Assembly: GCA_913776255.1 (NCBI GenBank)
Contig: CAJYLV010000015.1
Coordinates: 1-59,600, forward strand
DNA: 59,600 nt
Direction: 5' to 3'
Origin: an uncultured Sphingomonas sp.
GTDB taxonomy: Bacteria; Pseudomonadota; Alphaproteobacteria; Sphingomonadales; Sphingomonadaceae
Shown here: in pieces, positions 43,843-53,146 of the stretch
How positions within the stretch are numbered: position 1 is the stretch's first letter
How the letters are laid out: every line of letters starts with the position of its first letter
Translations under genes and position numbers: made by a program
The notes under the pieces: generated by a model
The model's database searches: none
Told to the model about the DNA's origin: nothing
Seen by the model: the letters and a program-made list of their open reading frames with translations, nothing else

Positions 43843-44694
43843 ATGATGAAGCGTGGTGCATTGCTGGCCGTGACCGCCCTGTCGCTCGTCACCGTGGCCT
43901 GCGATCGCAAGCCGACCGGGCAGAGCGTCGCCGTGGTGAACGGCGAGGAGATCTCCGCCGGCGAGCTGAACGGCGAGCTGCAGCTGGCGAACGTGCCGCC
44001 GGGCGCCGACCAGAAGCTGGCGCGTCAGCAATTGCTGCAGGGGCTGATCGACCGCCGTCTGCTCGCGCAGGCCGCGCGCAAGAACGGCGTCGACAAGTCG
44101 CCGGAGTTCCTGAGCCGCCAGCGCCGGCTGACCGACGAGTTGCTGATCGCGATGAACGCGGAGCGGCAGGCCGGCAGCCAGAAGCTCCCCGATCAGGCCG
44201 CGGTCGACGCGTTCATCGCGCAGAACCCGTATCAGTTCGGCCAGCGCCAGATCCTGGCGTTGCAGCAGATCGCGATCGATGCGCCGTCGGATCCCAAGGC
44301 GCTCGCACCGCTGGCGGACGCGCACTCGCTCGACGCGGTCGCGGCGACGCTGACGCGGCTGAAGATCCCCTTCACGCGCACCAGCGGGCGGCTCGACACC
44401 GCCAGCGTTCCGCCCGAGGCGCTGAAGCGCATCTTCGCGCTGCCCGCGACCGAGCCGTTCGTGCTGCCCGCCAATGGCAAGCTGTACGCCAACATCATCA
44501 CCGGGCGCGAGCCGGTGCAGATGTCGCAGGACGAGATGCGTAAGGCAGCGCTGGGCGCGCTGCGTCAGCAGAATACCCGCAGCGCGCTGGCGTCGGACGT
44601 CAAACAGCTGCGCTCGACCGCGAAGATCGAATATCAGCCGGGCTATGCGCCGGTCGCCAACGCGACCCCGGCGGCGGGTGCGGCCAAGAAGTGA
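43843..44694 (+). CDS. EpsD-like peptidyl-prolyl cis-trans isomerase lipoprotein
   Basis: 283 aa. AGGGGG precedes ATG 43843, which starts MMKRGALLAVTALSLVTVACDRK, a lipoprotein signal (TVAC). A SurA-N-like domain follows (VAVVNGEEISAGELNGEL, RQQLLQGLIDRRLLAQAARK) and then a parvulin-like part (IAQNPYQFGQRQILALQQI, LFALPATEPFVLP-like region). EpsD-family proteins of exosortase-linked EPS loci have this layout. Periplasmic foldase or assembly factor for the export machinery. A hairpin lies 11 nt after its stop. Confidence 0.85.
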   Translation: MMKRGALLAVTALSLVTVACDRKPTGQSVAVVNGEEISAGELNGELQLANVPPGADQKLARQQLLQGLIDRRLLAQAARKNGVDKSPEFLSRQRRLTDELLIAMNAERQAGSQKLPDQAAVDAFIAQNPYQFGQRQILALQQIAIDAPSDPKALAPLADAHSLDAVAATLTRLKIPFTRTSGRLDTASVPPEALKRIFALPATEPFVLPANGKLYANIITGREPVQMSQDEMRKAALGALRQQNTRSALASDVKQLRSTAKIEYQPGYAPVANATPAAGAAKK

Positions 44695-44705
44695 GGCGTG
44701 ACGGG

Positions 44706-44723
44706 GCCGGCGGTTTCGCCGGC
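44706..44723 (+). terminator. Hairpin after the EpsD-like gene
   Basis: GCCGGCG-GTTT-CGCCGGC, 7-bp perfect stem, 11 nt after the stop and about 70 nt before the next start. No T-run, so it may be only a partial terminator. Confidence 0.45.
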
Positions 44724-44793
44724 TCCGGCCACGTGGGCAGCTTGCGGTGCTGCATGTCGTCTGCATGATACACCTCTGCCATTTGGGGAGTGG

Positions 44794-45891
44794 ATGATGC
44801 GGAACGTGAGACGATGGTTGCGCGGCGTGGCGGTGCTGGTGGCCGGCGGCGCGCCAATCGCGGTAGCGGCACAGGCTTACGCGCCGACCTTCCACCCCGA
44901 TCGGCTCAAGGGACCGCCGCCCGGACCGCTCAATCAGGTGCTGGTGCTCGGCAGCCCGCACCTCTCCTCGTACAAGACCTTGTCGCGCGACGCGGTGACG
45001 CCGTTGCTCGACCGGCTCGCGGCATGGCAACCGCAGGCGATCGCCACCGAGAATGTCTCCGGATTGTCGTGCGACGCGATGCGACGCTATCCGGCGCGCT
45101 ACGCCGACAGCGTCGCGGGCTATTGCTTCGATCCGGGCGCGGCGGGCAGGTCACAGGGGCTCGACGTGCCGGCCGCGAACGAGGCGGTGGAGCGGACGTT
45201 GGCGACCTGGCCCGCGGCGCCGACCCCCGCGCAGCGGCGGCGGCTCGCGGCGCTGTTCCTCGCCGCGGGCGAACCGGGATCGTCGCTGGTGCAATGGCTG
45301 AGATTGCCCGACACGGAGCGCCGGGCCGGCGATGGACTGGACGCGGCGATGCTGGCCGGGATCGAGCGGCGCTGGGGGCGGCCGGACGAGACTGCCTGGA
45401 TCGGCGCGGCGCTGGCGGCGCGGCTGGGGCTGGAGCGGGTCTACAGCGTCGACGATCATAGCGCCGACAGTGCGACACCGCCCGAACAGGAAAAGCCCTA
45501 TGCCGAGGCGATCACGCGCGCCTGGGACAATCCGTCCTCGCGCCGACGGCGGGCCCTGTCCGAGCGGCTGGAGGCGGGGATCGCGCAGCCGGGCGGCTTG
45601 CTGGCGCTCTATCGGCACTACAACCGGCCTGAGGAGCAGGCGCTTGCGTTCGGGGGCGATTTCGGCGCGGCGCTGGTCGAGCCATCGCCGCAGCGGTTCG
45701 GGCGCGGGTATCTGGGCTATTGGGAGACGCGCAACCTGCGGATGGTCGCCAATATCCGCGAGGTGCTGGGGCTGCATCCCGGCACCCGGCTGCTGGCGAT
45801 CGTCGGTGCCTCGCACAAGGGCTATTACGAGGCGTATCTCAATCAGATGCACGACGTTCGGCTGGTCGATGCCGAGAAGGTGCTGCGCTGA
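44794..45891 (+). CDS. DUF5694-like exported protein
   Basis: 365 aa. ATG 44794 (or 44797) follows GGGGAG closely; MMRNVRRWLRGVAVLVAGGA with AVAAQA is a Sec signal. Mature part: LVLGSPHLSSYKTLSRDAV, PQAIATENVSGLSC, YWETRNLRMVANIREVL and LLAIVGASHKGYYEAYL. The LGSPHL, E-N and R-N-x-x-M and GASH elements recall DUF5694, a family related to TraB/TIKI-type proteins with a possible metalloprotease fold. Function unknown. Sits between the exosortase genes and module B, in convergent orientation to the kinase gene. Confidence 0.7.
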   Translation: MMRNVRRWLRGVAVLVAGGAPIAVAAQAYAPTFHPDRLKGPPPGPLNQVLVLGSPHLSSYKTLSRDAVTPLLDRLAAWQPQAIATENVSGLSCDAMRRYPARYADSVAGYCFDPGAAGRSQGLDVPAANEAVERTLATWPAAPTPAQRRRLAALFLAAGEPGSSLVQWLRLPDTERRAGDGLDAAMLAGIERRWGRPDETAWIGAALAARLGLERVYSVDDHSADSATPPEQEKPYAEAITRAWDNPSSRRRRALSERLEAGIAQPGGLLALYRHYNRPEEQALAFGGDFGAALVEPSPQRFGRGYLGYWETRNLRMVANIREVLGLHPGTRLLAIVGASHKGYYEAYLNQMHDVRLVDAEKVLR

Positions 45892-45895
45892 CCGG

Positions 45896-45920
45896 GGCGG
45901 GCGCCGCAACGGCGCCCGCC
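45896..45920. terminator. Strong palindrome between convergent genes
   Basis: Perfect 11-bp stem (GGCGGGCGCCG and complement) with a CAA loop, 4 nt after one stop and 7 nt before the opposite stop. No T-run. Confidence 0.6.
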
Positions 45921-45927
45921 AATTGGC

Positions 45928-46728
45928 TCACTTGTTGTAATAGTCGCTGTAACCGGCGCCGTAGCCATAGCCGTAATTGTCGGTCAGCAAGCCGCCGTCG
46001 AAGCGGTTGAGCACGACGCCCGCACACGGCGCCTGATCGAGGACGTGCAATGCGTCCTGGATCTGCTTGCGCGTGGTGCGGCCTTCCTCGACGATCAGGA
46101 TGAACGCGTCGAGCTTGGTCGTCACGATCGTCGCGTCGTCGTTGGCGAACACCGGCGGCAGGTCGCACAGGAAGATGCTGTGCGTCGGGCGCGCGCGCAT
46201 CGCCGCGACCATCGCGTCCATGCGAGGCGACGACAGCAGCTCGGCCGAACGCGCGGGCGCATTGTCGGTCGGCAGGATCACCAGCCGCTCGCCCTCCGGA
46301 TGCACCGCCACGTCACCGAGCGCCGGGACCGTGCCCTCGAGAAAGTCGCGCATCCCGCGCTCGACGGTCAGCCCGAAATTGGTGGCGATCGACCCGCGGC
46401 GCAGATCGAGGTCGACCAACGTGGTGTCGATGCCGGGCGTGCGCGACAGCGCCGCGGACAAATTGGTCGCGACGAACGATTTGCCCACCGCCGGGGTCGC
46501 CGAGACGATCCCGAACAGCCGCCAGCCCTTGTTCCGGTGCAGCTTGAGCAAGCGGGAGCGCAGCAGGTTGAAGGGACGCGAGCGGACGTCGCGGCTGTCG
46601 AAGCCGTAGATGCCGCGCTGCTTGGCCTCGGCGACCGACCAGCTGAACTGGCGGGCCTCCTGCAGGGTCGGCAGCGGGGTTTCGGGCCGCAGGTCGCTGG
46701 CGATCTTGGTCATCACATTCTCGGTCAT
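45928..46728 (-). CDS. Stand-alone CpsD-type tyrosine kinase (module B)
   Basis: 266 aa bacterial tyrosine kinase, partner of the Wzz protein just upstream. Start at ATG 46728, in a TGATG overlap with the Wzz stop. Walker A is slightly unusual (SATPAVGKSF), A' is TLVDLDLRRGS, Walker B is IFLCDLPPVF. The C-terminal tail has six tyrosines (DNYGYGYGAGYSDYYNK), expected autophosphorylation sites. No membrane segment; it should be activated by the C-terminus of the Wzz protein. Last gene of module B (50040 to 45928). Confidence 0.92.
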   Translation of the reverse strand: MTENVMTKIASDLRPETPLPTLQEARQFSWSVAEAKQRGIYGFDSRDVRSRPFNLLRSRLLKLHRNKGWRLFGIVSATPAVGKSFVATNLSAALSRTPGIDTTLVDLDLRRGSIATNFGLTVERGMRDFLEGTVPALGDVAVHPEGERLVILPTDNAPARSAELLSSPRMDAMVAAMRARPTHSIFLCDLPPVFANDDATIVTTKLDAFILIVEEGRTTRKQIQDALHVLDQAPCAGVVLNRFDGGLLTDNYGYGYGAGYSDYYNK

Positions 46729-48206
46729 CACAGCGCCCCTTGCGGCTCGGCGTCCGCCCGGCGCCGGCGGCGCAGCGCCGGCAGGCGGAAGAAGCGGCGG
46801 CGCGATTTCTGGCCGGGCGGCAGATCGGCGACGAACGTCGGGACCAGCGCGAGCGGCTCAAGCCCGAGGCTCTGGATCTGCGCGACGCCGCGGATCGGGC
46901 GCAGCAGGAATTCCAGCGCCAGCGCCAGCACCACGCCCAAGCCGAGCCCGCCCGCGATCCCGCCGCCGATCAGCAGCAGACGATTGGGCGAAACGGGCTT
47001 GTCAGGAGCGGAGGGCGGATCGACGACCGACAGGCGCTCACCTTTCTGCTCCTGCGCCATCCGCGCCGAATTCTGCGCGCGCAGCACGTTGCCCGACACT
47101 TCGCGCAGCTGGTCGCGCAGCGTCGAGGCGCGCGCCTCCAGCTGCGACACCTCTTCCTGCAAGACCGGCGCGCGCGATTGCGCTGCCAGACCCGCGGCCG
47201 CGCGTGCCTCGTCGGAAGCCCGATATTGCTGAAGCTGGGCGATCTGGGCGTTGTTCGCCTGGATCTGGCTCTGGACCAGCGAGCTGTCGGAGCCGGTGCC
47301 CTGCGAGGCGGCGATTTCCTTGGCCTGTTGCAGCCGGGCCTTGGCGCGCACCACGTCGGGGTGGCTCTCGGCGAACACCGCACGCGCCGCGACCAGCGCC
47401 GACTCGGCCTGCTGGACCATCGGGTCCTTGCCGCCGCTGCGCTGGACCTGCGCCATCAGCTGCCGGTTCTCGCTCTGCAACTGCGCAATCTGCGCGCTGT
47501 AGGTGCCGGTGTTCGCGGGCATGATCATCCCGCCGCCACTCGCCAGCGTGCTGCCGTTGCGGGCCTTGATCGAGGTGATCTGGCCTTCGATGCGGTTGAT
47601 CTCGTCGGTCAGCTTGCGGGACTGATCCTGAAGGAAGTCGACGGTGTTGTTCGCCTGCGCCGCCATCGTCGTGGCGTCGATTTCGAGGAACCGGCTGACG
47701 AAGCTCTGCATCACCGCCTGCGCCTTGGCAGGATCGGCATAATCGTAGCTCATCGTGAAGGCGATCGTGTTGGTGCCGCCCGCCGGCCCGCCGCCGCCGA
47801 GGTCACCGCTGACCGCGTCGAGCTTCGTCGCCTGCTGCATCGTCGTGACGATCGACGACAGCGGCTTGGAGCGCCGTTCCTTCTCGTAGAGGTTGTTCTG
47901 CTCGATCAGCTGGATCAGGTCGCCGCGGCTGAGCACCTGCTCACGGATCTTGGCGATCCGCTGGTCGATGATCGTGTTGATCGGCGAGGTGACGAGCGTC
48001 GAGGGCAGTTCCTGCGACTCGACCAGCAGCGTCGCGCTCGACCGGTAGATGCGCGGCAGCACGAAAGCGGTCGCGACCCCGGCGATCGAGAGCAGCACGA
48101 ACGGCACGATCACGAACCATTTGCGCTCCCACAGGATGCGGGGGATGTAATTGATGAAGCCGCCGCCCGAAGCGGCCTGATCTTCGGTGTCTACGCTGTC
48201 ACTCAC
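46728..48206 (-). CDS. Wzz/GumC-type chain-length determinant without kinase (module B)
   Basis: 492 aa. GTG 48206 overlaps the barrel gene stop (GTGA). First membrane helix about residues 30-50 (WFVIVPFVLLSIAGVATAF), Wzz domain (IYRSSATLLVESQELP), periplasmic coiled coil (about 175-400) with GNVLRAQNSARMAQEQKGERL, a conserved VVDPPSAPDKPVSPNR stretch, second helix (about 428-450, LLIGGGIAGGLGLGVVLALAL) and a short arginine-rich tail (RRRFFRLPALRRRRRADAE) instead of a kinase domain. The kinase is separate downstream, as in Gram-positive and XrtA-type loci. Confidence 0.92.
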   Translation of the reverse strand: MSDSVDTEDQAASGGGFINYIPRILWERKWFVIVPFVLLSIAGVATAFVLPRIYRSSATLLVESQELPSTLVTSPINTIIDQRIAKIREQVLSRGDLIQLIEQNNLYEKERRSKPLSSIVTTMQQATKLDAVSGDLGGGGPAGGTNTIAFTMSYDYADPAKAQAVMQSFVSRFLEIDATTMAAQANNTVDFLQDQSRKLTDEINRIEGQITSIKARNGSTLASGGGMIMPANTGTYSAQIAQLQSENRQLMAQVQRSGGKDPMVQQAESALVAARAVFAESHPDVVRAKARLQQAKEIAASQGTGSDSSLVQSQIQANNAQIAQLQQYRASDEARAAAGLAAQSRAPVLQEEVSQLEARASTLRDQLREVSGNVLRAQNSARMAQEQKGERLSVVDPPSAPDKPVSPNRLLLIGGGIAGGLGLGVVLALALEFLLRPIRGVAQIQSLGLEPLALVPTFVADLPPGQKSRRRFFRLPALRRRRRADAEPQGAL

Positions 48207-49426
48207 CGGATGTCGCCCAATCTGGTTCGCAGGAAAAGCCGGAAGGTCACGTCGTTCGGTGTGCCGAAGCCCGAAACGCTGGCCCGGCGATAGCCGATGG
48301 ACGCGCCCGCGAAGACGCGCCGCGTGAAGCTGCGCTCATAGGTGCCCAGCGCCGTCAGATAGTCGGTGCGCGGCGCCTGCAACGTATTGTCGGAGGTGGT
48401 GGTCAGCCGCGAATATTCGAGCGACCCGCGCACGAAATCGGACTCCCGCAGCCGATACGAATAATCGACCGACGCCGCCATCCGCCGCGAGACGTCGCCG
48501 AGCCCGGTCGGCTGCGCGTCGCTGCTGGCGCGAACGCACTGAACCGAGCGACCCGCACTGCGGCAGCCGTTGAAATTGCCGGCGAACCCAGTGGTGGTGG
48601 AGGTGCCGCGCGGCGTGGTCGACGAGACGAACACCACCCCGGCGCCGGCCGAGAAATTCACCTGCTGGCTGAGCTGGTAATTCAGCGTCGCCTGCGGCGA
48701 ATAGGTGTGACCGGCATAGGCGGGATTGTCATAGTCGATCCACGACCCCATGCCCTGCACGCCGATGCTGACCCTTTCCGACAGTGAGCGGCTATAGCCG
48801 ACGCTCGCGGCGGTGGTGCGCGACGAGAGCAGCGCGAGGTTGCTGCCGCCGCCGTAGCTGATGCGGGTGAGGCTGACCTGCCCATTGATCGAATCGCGCG
48901 CACTGAGGCGATAGTCCGCGCCTAACGAGGAAAAGATCGAGTTCTGGCGTTGGTTGAGCCCGATCAGCGTGATGTCGGGCGTGCCGACGACTGGCGCAGG
49001 GGTAAGAACCGGATCGACGACGCCGACCACGCCCAGCCCGCTCTGCCCGATGATCGAGCTTTCGAACGACAGGTTCGCGCGCAAATTGAGCCGCGTGCTC
49101 ATCGCGCGCTGCCCCAGCGCGGAAAAGCCATAGGCCTCGGCGGAATTGTAGCGCGTCAGATAATCGCTGCGGCGATAGTGCGCGACCAGCGAGGCCTGGT
49201 CGCGCTCGTCGACGAAGCTGACCTGCGGCGTGATCGCGAGCTCGGTCGAGAGCGCGCCATCGCCGCCGCCGCGGACCAGGAACGGGTTGGTCGAATAGGC
49301 ACCGCCTGCCGACACATCGACCGACGCACGGGTTTCCTGGGCGGCGACCGGCGCCAGCGGCGCGACGGTGACCGCTGCGCCGAGCAGCAGCGCGGCGCCG
49401 CTGCGGGCGACACTCCGGTCGGACAT
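48203..49426 (-). CDS. Outer-membrane beta-barrel protein of EPS module B
   Basis: 407 aa from ATG 49426, in a TGATG overlap with the Wza stop; GTG 49429 is an alternative. Signal peptide ends about ...APLAPVAAQ. The mature protein is made of barrel-type strands (FVDERDQASLVAHYRRSDYL, LNYQLSQQVNFSAGAGVVFV, YRLRESDFVRGSLEYSRL) and ends DVTFRLFLRTRLGDIR. An insert with two cysteines (NGCRSAG, VQCVRAS) is unusual for a barrel and may form a disulphide. Functional twin of the barrel at 18298 in gene order, though sequence similarity looks low. Confidence 0.82.
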   Translation of the reverse strand: MSDRSVARSGAALLLGAAVTVAPLAPVAAQETRASVDVSAGGAYSTNPFLVRGGGDGALSTELAITPQVSFVDERDQASLVAHYRRSDYLTRYNSAEAYGFSALGQRAMSTRLNLRANLSFESSIIGQSGLGVVGVVDPVLTPAPVVGTPDITLIGLNQRQNSIFSSLGADYRLSARDSINGQVSLTRISYGGGSNLALLSSRTTAASVGYSRSLSERVSIGVQGMGSWIDYDNPAYAGHTYSPQATLNYQLSQQVNFSAGAGVVFVSSTTPRGTSTTTGFAGNFNGCRSAGRSVQCVRASSDAQPTGLGDVSRRMAASVDYSYRLRESDFVRGSLEYSRLTTTSDNTLQAPRTDYLTALGTYERSFTRRVFAGASIGYRRASVSGFGTPNDVTFRLFLRTRLGDIR

Positions 49427-50040
49427 CACGGGACGATCACCGTGTCGCCGCCGCGGACCAGCGGCAGGGTGTCACCGTTCACGTCGCTCACCTGACCCTT
49501 GAGGATGTCGCTCAGCCGGACGCGGATCGCCTGGACCCCGGTCGGCGTCTTGCGGAGGATCACGACGTTGCTGAGCTGCGCGAACTCGCCGGGGCCACCG
49601 GCAAGGCTGAGCGCCTCGAGGACGTTGACATAGCGTCCGGGATTGAACGATCCGGGGCTCTTCACCTTGCCAAGCACGGAGAATTGCAGCCCGGCCGGGG
49701 TCTTCACCGACACGGTCACCTGCGGGACCGCGGTGCGATACTGCGATTCCAGCCCCTTGGTGATCCGTGCCTCGATCTCGCTGGGCAGTGCGTTGAGCGC
49801 GTCGACCTTGCCGACGAGCGGGAAGGAGAAGGTCCCGTCGGGCAGGACGCGCTCGGTCCGCTGAAGCCGCTCCTCGCCCCACACGAAGATGTCGAGTTCG
49901 TCACCCGGATTGATGCGGTACGGGAGCAGCGCGCCCGACGCGGCAGCGGGACGTGCCGACGCGCCGCCCGCCTGTTGCGCCAGCGCCGGCGTCGCCTGGA
50001 GCAGCAACAGGCCGATGCCGCAAAAAAGCTTCGTATTCAT
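49426..50040 (-). CDS. Wza/GumB-type polysaccharide export protein (module B)
   Basis: 204 aa. ATG 50040 has GGGGGAA upstream. The signal peptide MNTKLFCGIGLLLLQATPALA is of the Sec type and lacks a lipobox, unlike the module A copy. Poly_export domain (YRINPGDELDIFVWGEERL, LPDGTFSFPLVGKVDAL) and SLBB-type domain (FSVLGKVKSPGSFNPGRYVNVLEALSLAGG) follow, ending VRGGDTVIVP. Forms the export channel with the barrel. First gene of the four-gene module B operon, divergent from the TPR gene. Confidence 0.93.
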   Translation of the reverse strand: MNTKLFCGIGLLLLQATPALAQQAGGASARPAAASGALLPYRINPGDELDIFVWGEERLQRTERVLPDGTFSFPLVGKVDALNALPSEIEARITKGLESQYRTAVPQVTVSVKTPAGLQFSVLGKVKSPGSFNPGRYVNVLEALSLAGGPGEFAQLSNVVILRKTPTGVQAIRVRLSDILKGQVSDVNGDTLPLVRGGDTVIVP

Positions 50041-50219
50041 GTCGTTCCCCCATGCCGACGTGCCGGCGCCCGCGACGCTGCCTGCACACGGCCGCTTCCA
50101 TCGTTTGCCAGCCCGACCCTTATCGGGTAATGCGCCGACCGTCAGGTGCCTTACAGCATTTTCCTTACGAAGTACGTACGAGATTGTTGGGGATGGGCAG
50201 CATTCTTGTGCGGGGGGCA
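50041..50219. promoter_or_regulatory. Divergent control region of EPS module B and TPR-gumD operon
   Basis: 179 nt. Contains CCCTTATCGGG-like dyad (around 50115-50130) and the palindrome GTACGTAC inside ACGAAGTACGTACGAG (around 50168-50182). Both operons of module B must start here; no sigma-70 consensus was identified with confidence. Confidence 0.4.
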
Positions 50220-51665
50220 ATGGTGAAGCGGACCCCGGTTCGACGGGCGAAGAGGCGGCCGTTTCTCGCGGCGTCGGCGATCGCGCTGATGCTGCTGGCG
50301 GGGTGTCGTTCGCGTGAGGAACGCGCGGCCAAGTTCGCCGCGGTCTACGAGGCCGCGATGGCCAACAACGATCCCGTTATGGCACGGCTGGCGTTGCAGC
50401 AGGCGGTCGGCTTCGACGACAGCAACCCCGACTATTGGCAGCAGCTGGGCGGAGTCGAGCTGACGCTGGGCGACTATTCCGGCGCGTATAATGCCTATCT
50501 GCGCGCCAACGAGCTCGATCACAGCCGCCCGGCGGTGTTGCAGGCGCTCGCCGATCTGGCGGTGGTCGGCGGACATACCGAGGATGCGCAGCGTTATGCG
50601 CGGCAGGTCCTGCTGCTGCGGCCCGACGATCCCGCCCCGCAGACGACGCTGGGCTTCGTCGCCCTGCGCAACCGCGACTATGACTCCGCGCTCAAGCATG
50701 CCGACAAGGTGCTGGCGGTGCGGATCGACGATGCCAACGCAACGATCCTGAAGGCGCGCGCGCTGGCCGGGCTCGACAAGTCCGACGCGGCGCTGACGCT
50801 GTTGCGCGACTTCGTCGCCGGTCATCCCAGCGACGCCACCGCGCTCGACGCGCTCGGCGACCTGTCGGGGCGCTATGGCAATCTGCAAGGACAGAAGGAC
50901 GCGCAGAGTCGCGAGCTGGCGCTGCGTCCGAACGACGTCGCGCTCCGCATCAATTACGCTCGCACGCTCTACCGGCTCGGCGAGCGCGCGGCGGCGCACG
51001 ACCTCACCTATCCGATGGCGCAGAGCGGCGAGCATGGCGGGCGGCTGATCGACATCCTCGGCCTGTGGCTTGAATATGAGCCGCGTGACGAAGCGGTGGC
51101 GCAGGTCCGGCAACTGGCGCCGCAGGCGTCGACCGCCGACAAGATGCGCTACGCCTACTTCCTGATGCTCGCCGGGCAGCCGGGCGCGGCGGAGGCGCTG
51201 GTCGCGCCGGTGGTGTCGCTGCCGGTCACTGCCGCCAATGCCGCGCCGCTGGCGCTGCTGGCGCAGGCCCAGGCGATGCAGGGCCGCGACGCGGAGGCGC
51301 TGAAGCTGCTCGACGCGGTGCTGGCGTTCGACGAGGGCAATATCCTGGCGCTGCGCGCGCGGACCGATCTGTATCTACGGACCGGCCGCGGCCGTCAGGC
51401 GGTGTTCGACGCTCAGCGGCTGGTCGCCAGCAAGCCGCGGTCGGCGGACGACCGCGTCCGGCTGGCACGCGCCTATGCGCTGGCGGGGCAGCCGCAGCTC
51501 GCCGAAAACACCTATCGCGCCGGCATCCAGGCGATCGGCGGCGCTGACCCGTTGCTGTTCGGCGGCTTGCGGCAATTTTTGGTCAAGGCCGGACGATCGG
51601 ACGAACTTCCCGACCTTCAGCAGCAATTTGTTGAGCAAAAGCGGTTAGCGCGGGCGCAATGGTAG
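50220..51665 (+). CDS. TPR-repeat lipoprotein of the EPS/exosortase system
   Basis: 481 aa. From ATG 50220 (ATG 50193 possible) the N-terminus FLAASAIALMLLAGCRS has lipobox LAGC. The rest is a chain of tetratricopeptide repeats, about ten from residue 45 to 460, for example ALQQAVGFDDSNPDYWQQLG, DLAVVGGHTEDAQRYARQVL, ALKLLDAVLAFDEGNILALR and LARAYALAGQPQLAENTYRA. Such TPR lipoproteins (PrsT-like) are regular members of exosortase-associated EPS loci and probably scaffold the periplasmic export complex. Overlaps the GumD-type gene by 7 nt. Confidence 0.9.
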   Translation: MVKRTPVRRAKRRPFLAASAIALMLLAGCRSREERAAKFAAVYEAAMANNDPVMARLALQQAVGFDDSNPDYWQQLGGVELTLGDYSGAYNAYLRANELDHSRPAVLQALADLAVVGGHTEDAQRYARQVLLLRPDDPAPQTTLGFVALRNRDYDSALKHADKVLAVRIDDANATILKARALAGLDKSDAALTLLRDFVAGHPSDATALDALGDLSGRYGNLQGQKDAQSRELALRPNDVALRINYARTLYRLGERAAAHDLTYPMAQSGEHGGRLIDILGLWLEYEPRDEAVAQVRQLAPQASTADKMRYAYFLMLAGQPGAAEALVAPVVSLPVTAANAAPLALLAQAQAMQGRDAEALKLLDAVLAFDEGNILALRARTDLYLRTGRGRQAVFDAQRLVASKPRSADDRVRLARAYALAGQPQLAENTYRAGIQAIGGADPLLFGGLRQFLVKAGRSDELPDLQQQFVEQKRLARAQW

Positions 51666-53146
51666 CGCGGGGCGGCAACGGCCCGACCGAGTCGGGGCAG
51701 CAAAAGGTGGCGGGTTCGCGAACGGTGCAGGGACGACGCTTCACATCGAACGTCATTCCGTCGATGGTGGTGGCGGTCGATCTGCTCTGCCTCCTGCTCG
51801 CCGCACCGATCGCGGTGGTGCTCTACACCCTGGTCTTTCAGCAGACGGTGGTGCCCGGCGTGCATACCGCCGCCGGCTTCATCGCAGGGGTCGCCTTCTT
51901 CCTGATCCGCCAGTCGCGCGGCGTCTACAGCCAGTCGTTCGTGATCCTGCAATCCGGCGATACCGGCGTCGCGGTCGACTATCTGATGTCGGCGTTGCTG
52001 AGCAGCGCGATCGTCTGGCAGTTCGGGCTGGTCGACGAATTCTCGCGCGGGCTGACCCTCGCCTATGTCGGTTCGGTGATCGGCCTGTTGTTCGTCAGCC
52101 GCTTCGTGCTGCGCGCCACGCTGCGGCGGCTGGCCAACAGCGGCCGGATCCGTCAGCGCGTCGTGCTCTACGGCGCCGACAAGGAAACGCTGACCCGTAC
52201 GTGCCGGATGCTCGACCTGCAGGCGCTGCCGCAATTGCTGCTGGTCGGGGTGGCGGACGATTATACCCGCGCCGCCGCGCCGGCCCCGGTCGACGAGCTG
52301 CCGTTCATCGGCGGCTTCCCGGAATTGCTCGCGATGGCGCGTGACGGCGAGGTCGATCAGGTGCTGATCGCGCTGTCCGACATGACGCGCGAGCGCATCG
52401 AGCTGATCATCGAGAAGCTCAGCGAGGTGGCGGTCGACGTGTCGCTGATCCCGCGCGAGGCGATCGCGCTCGCGCCCGATTACCGGGTCAATTTCGTCGG
52501 GCAGATCCCGGTGCTCACGCTGTGGCAGCGCCAGATGCGCGACGGCAACACGATCGTGAAGGACGTCGAGGATTTCGTCGTCGCGACCGTGGCGCTGGTG
52601 TTCCTGTCGCCGCTGCTGCTGGTGACGGCGCTGGCGATCAAGCTGACCAGCCACGGGCCGGTGATCTTCAAGCAGCCGCGCTTCGGGTTCAACAACCGCG
52701 AGATCATGGTCTGGAAGTTCCGGTCGATGTACACCGACCGGCAGGACGTGAGCGGCGCCGCGCGCACCACCAAGGGCGATCCGCGCGTCACCCCGGTCGG
52801 CCGGTGGATCCGCAAGCTGAGCATCGACGAGCTGCCGCAACTGTGGAACGTCCTGCGCGGCGAGATGTCGATCGTCGGGCCGCGGCCGCACGCCACGCAC
52901 ATGAAGGTGGGCGATCATTATTATTTCGACGCGGTGCGCGGCTATGCCGCCCGCCATCGCGTCAAGCCGGGGATCACCGGACTGGCGCAGGTGCGCGGGC
53001 TGCGCGGCGAGATCCAGACCATCGACCGCGCCAAGCGCCGGGTCGAACTGGACCGCTATTATATCGATAATTGGTCGCTGATGCTGGATCTGCGGATCAT
53101 GGTGGAGACGATCGTCAACCTGGCGTTCGACAAGAATGCCTATTGA
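51659..53146 (+). CDS. GumD-type undecaprenyl-phosphate glucose phosphotransferase
   Basis: 495 aa initiating transferase in its long form. Four or five N-terminal membrane helices (about 35-155), a Rossmann-like CoA_binding_3 middle domain (RIRQRVVLYGADKETLTRT, VDQVLIALSDMTRERIELI) and the C-terminal catalytic domain with another helix, then [49 protein letters not shown] and HRVKPGITGLAQVRGLRG. Probably starts the repeat unit exported by module B with glucose-1-P. Translationally coupled to the TPR gene and overlapping the next gene by 11 nt. Confidence 0.93.
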   Translation: MVARGGNGPTESGQQKVAGSRTVQGRRFTSNVIPSMVVAVDLLCLLLAAPIAVVLYTLVFQQTVVPGVHTAAGFIAGVAFFLIRQSRGVYSQSFVILQSGDTGVAVDYLMSALLSSAIVWQFGLVDEFSRGLTLAYVGSVIGLLFVSRFVLRATLRRLANSGRIRQRVVLYGADKETLTRTCRMLDLQALPQLLLVGVADDYTRAAAPAPVDELPFIGGFPELLAMARDGEVDQVLIALSDMTRERIELIIEKLSEVAVDVSLIPREAIALAPDYRVNFVGQIPVLTLWQRQMRDGNTIVKDVEDFVVATVALVFLSPLLLVTALAIKLTSHGPVIFKQPRFGFNNREIMVWKFRSMYTDRQDVSGAARTTKGDPRVTPVGRWIRKLSIDELPQLWNVLRGEMSIVGPRPHATHMKVGDHYYFDAVRGYAARHRVKPGITGLAQVRGLRGEIQTIDRAKRRVELDRYYIDNWSLMLDLRIMVETIVNLAFDKNAY

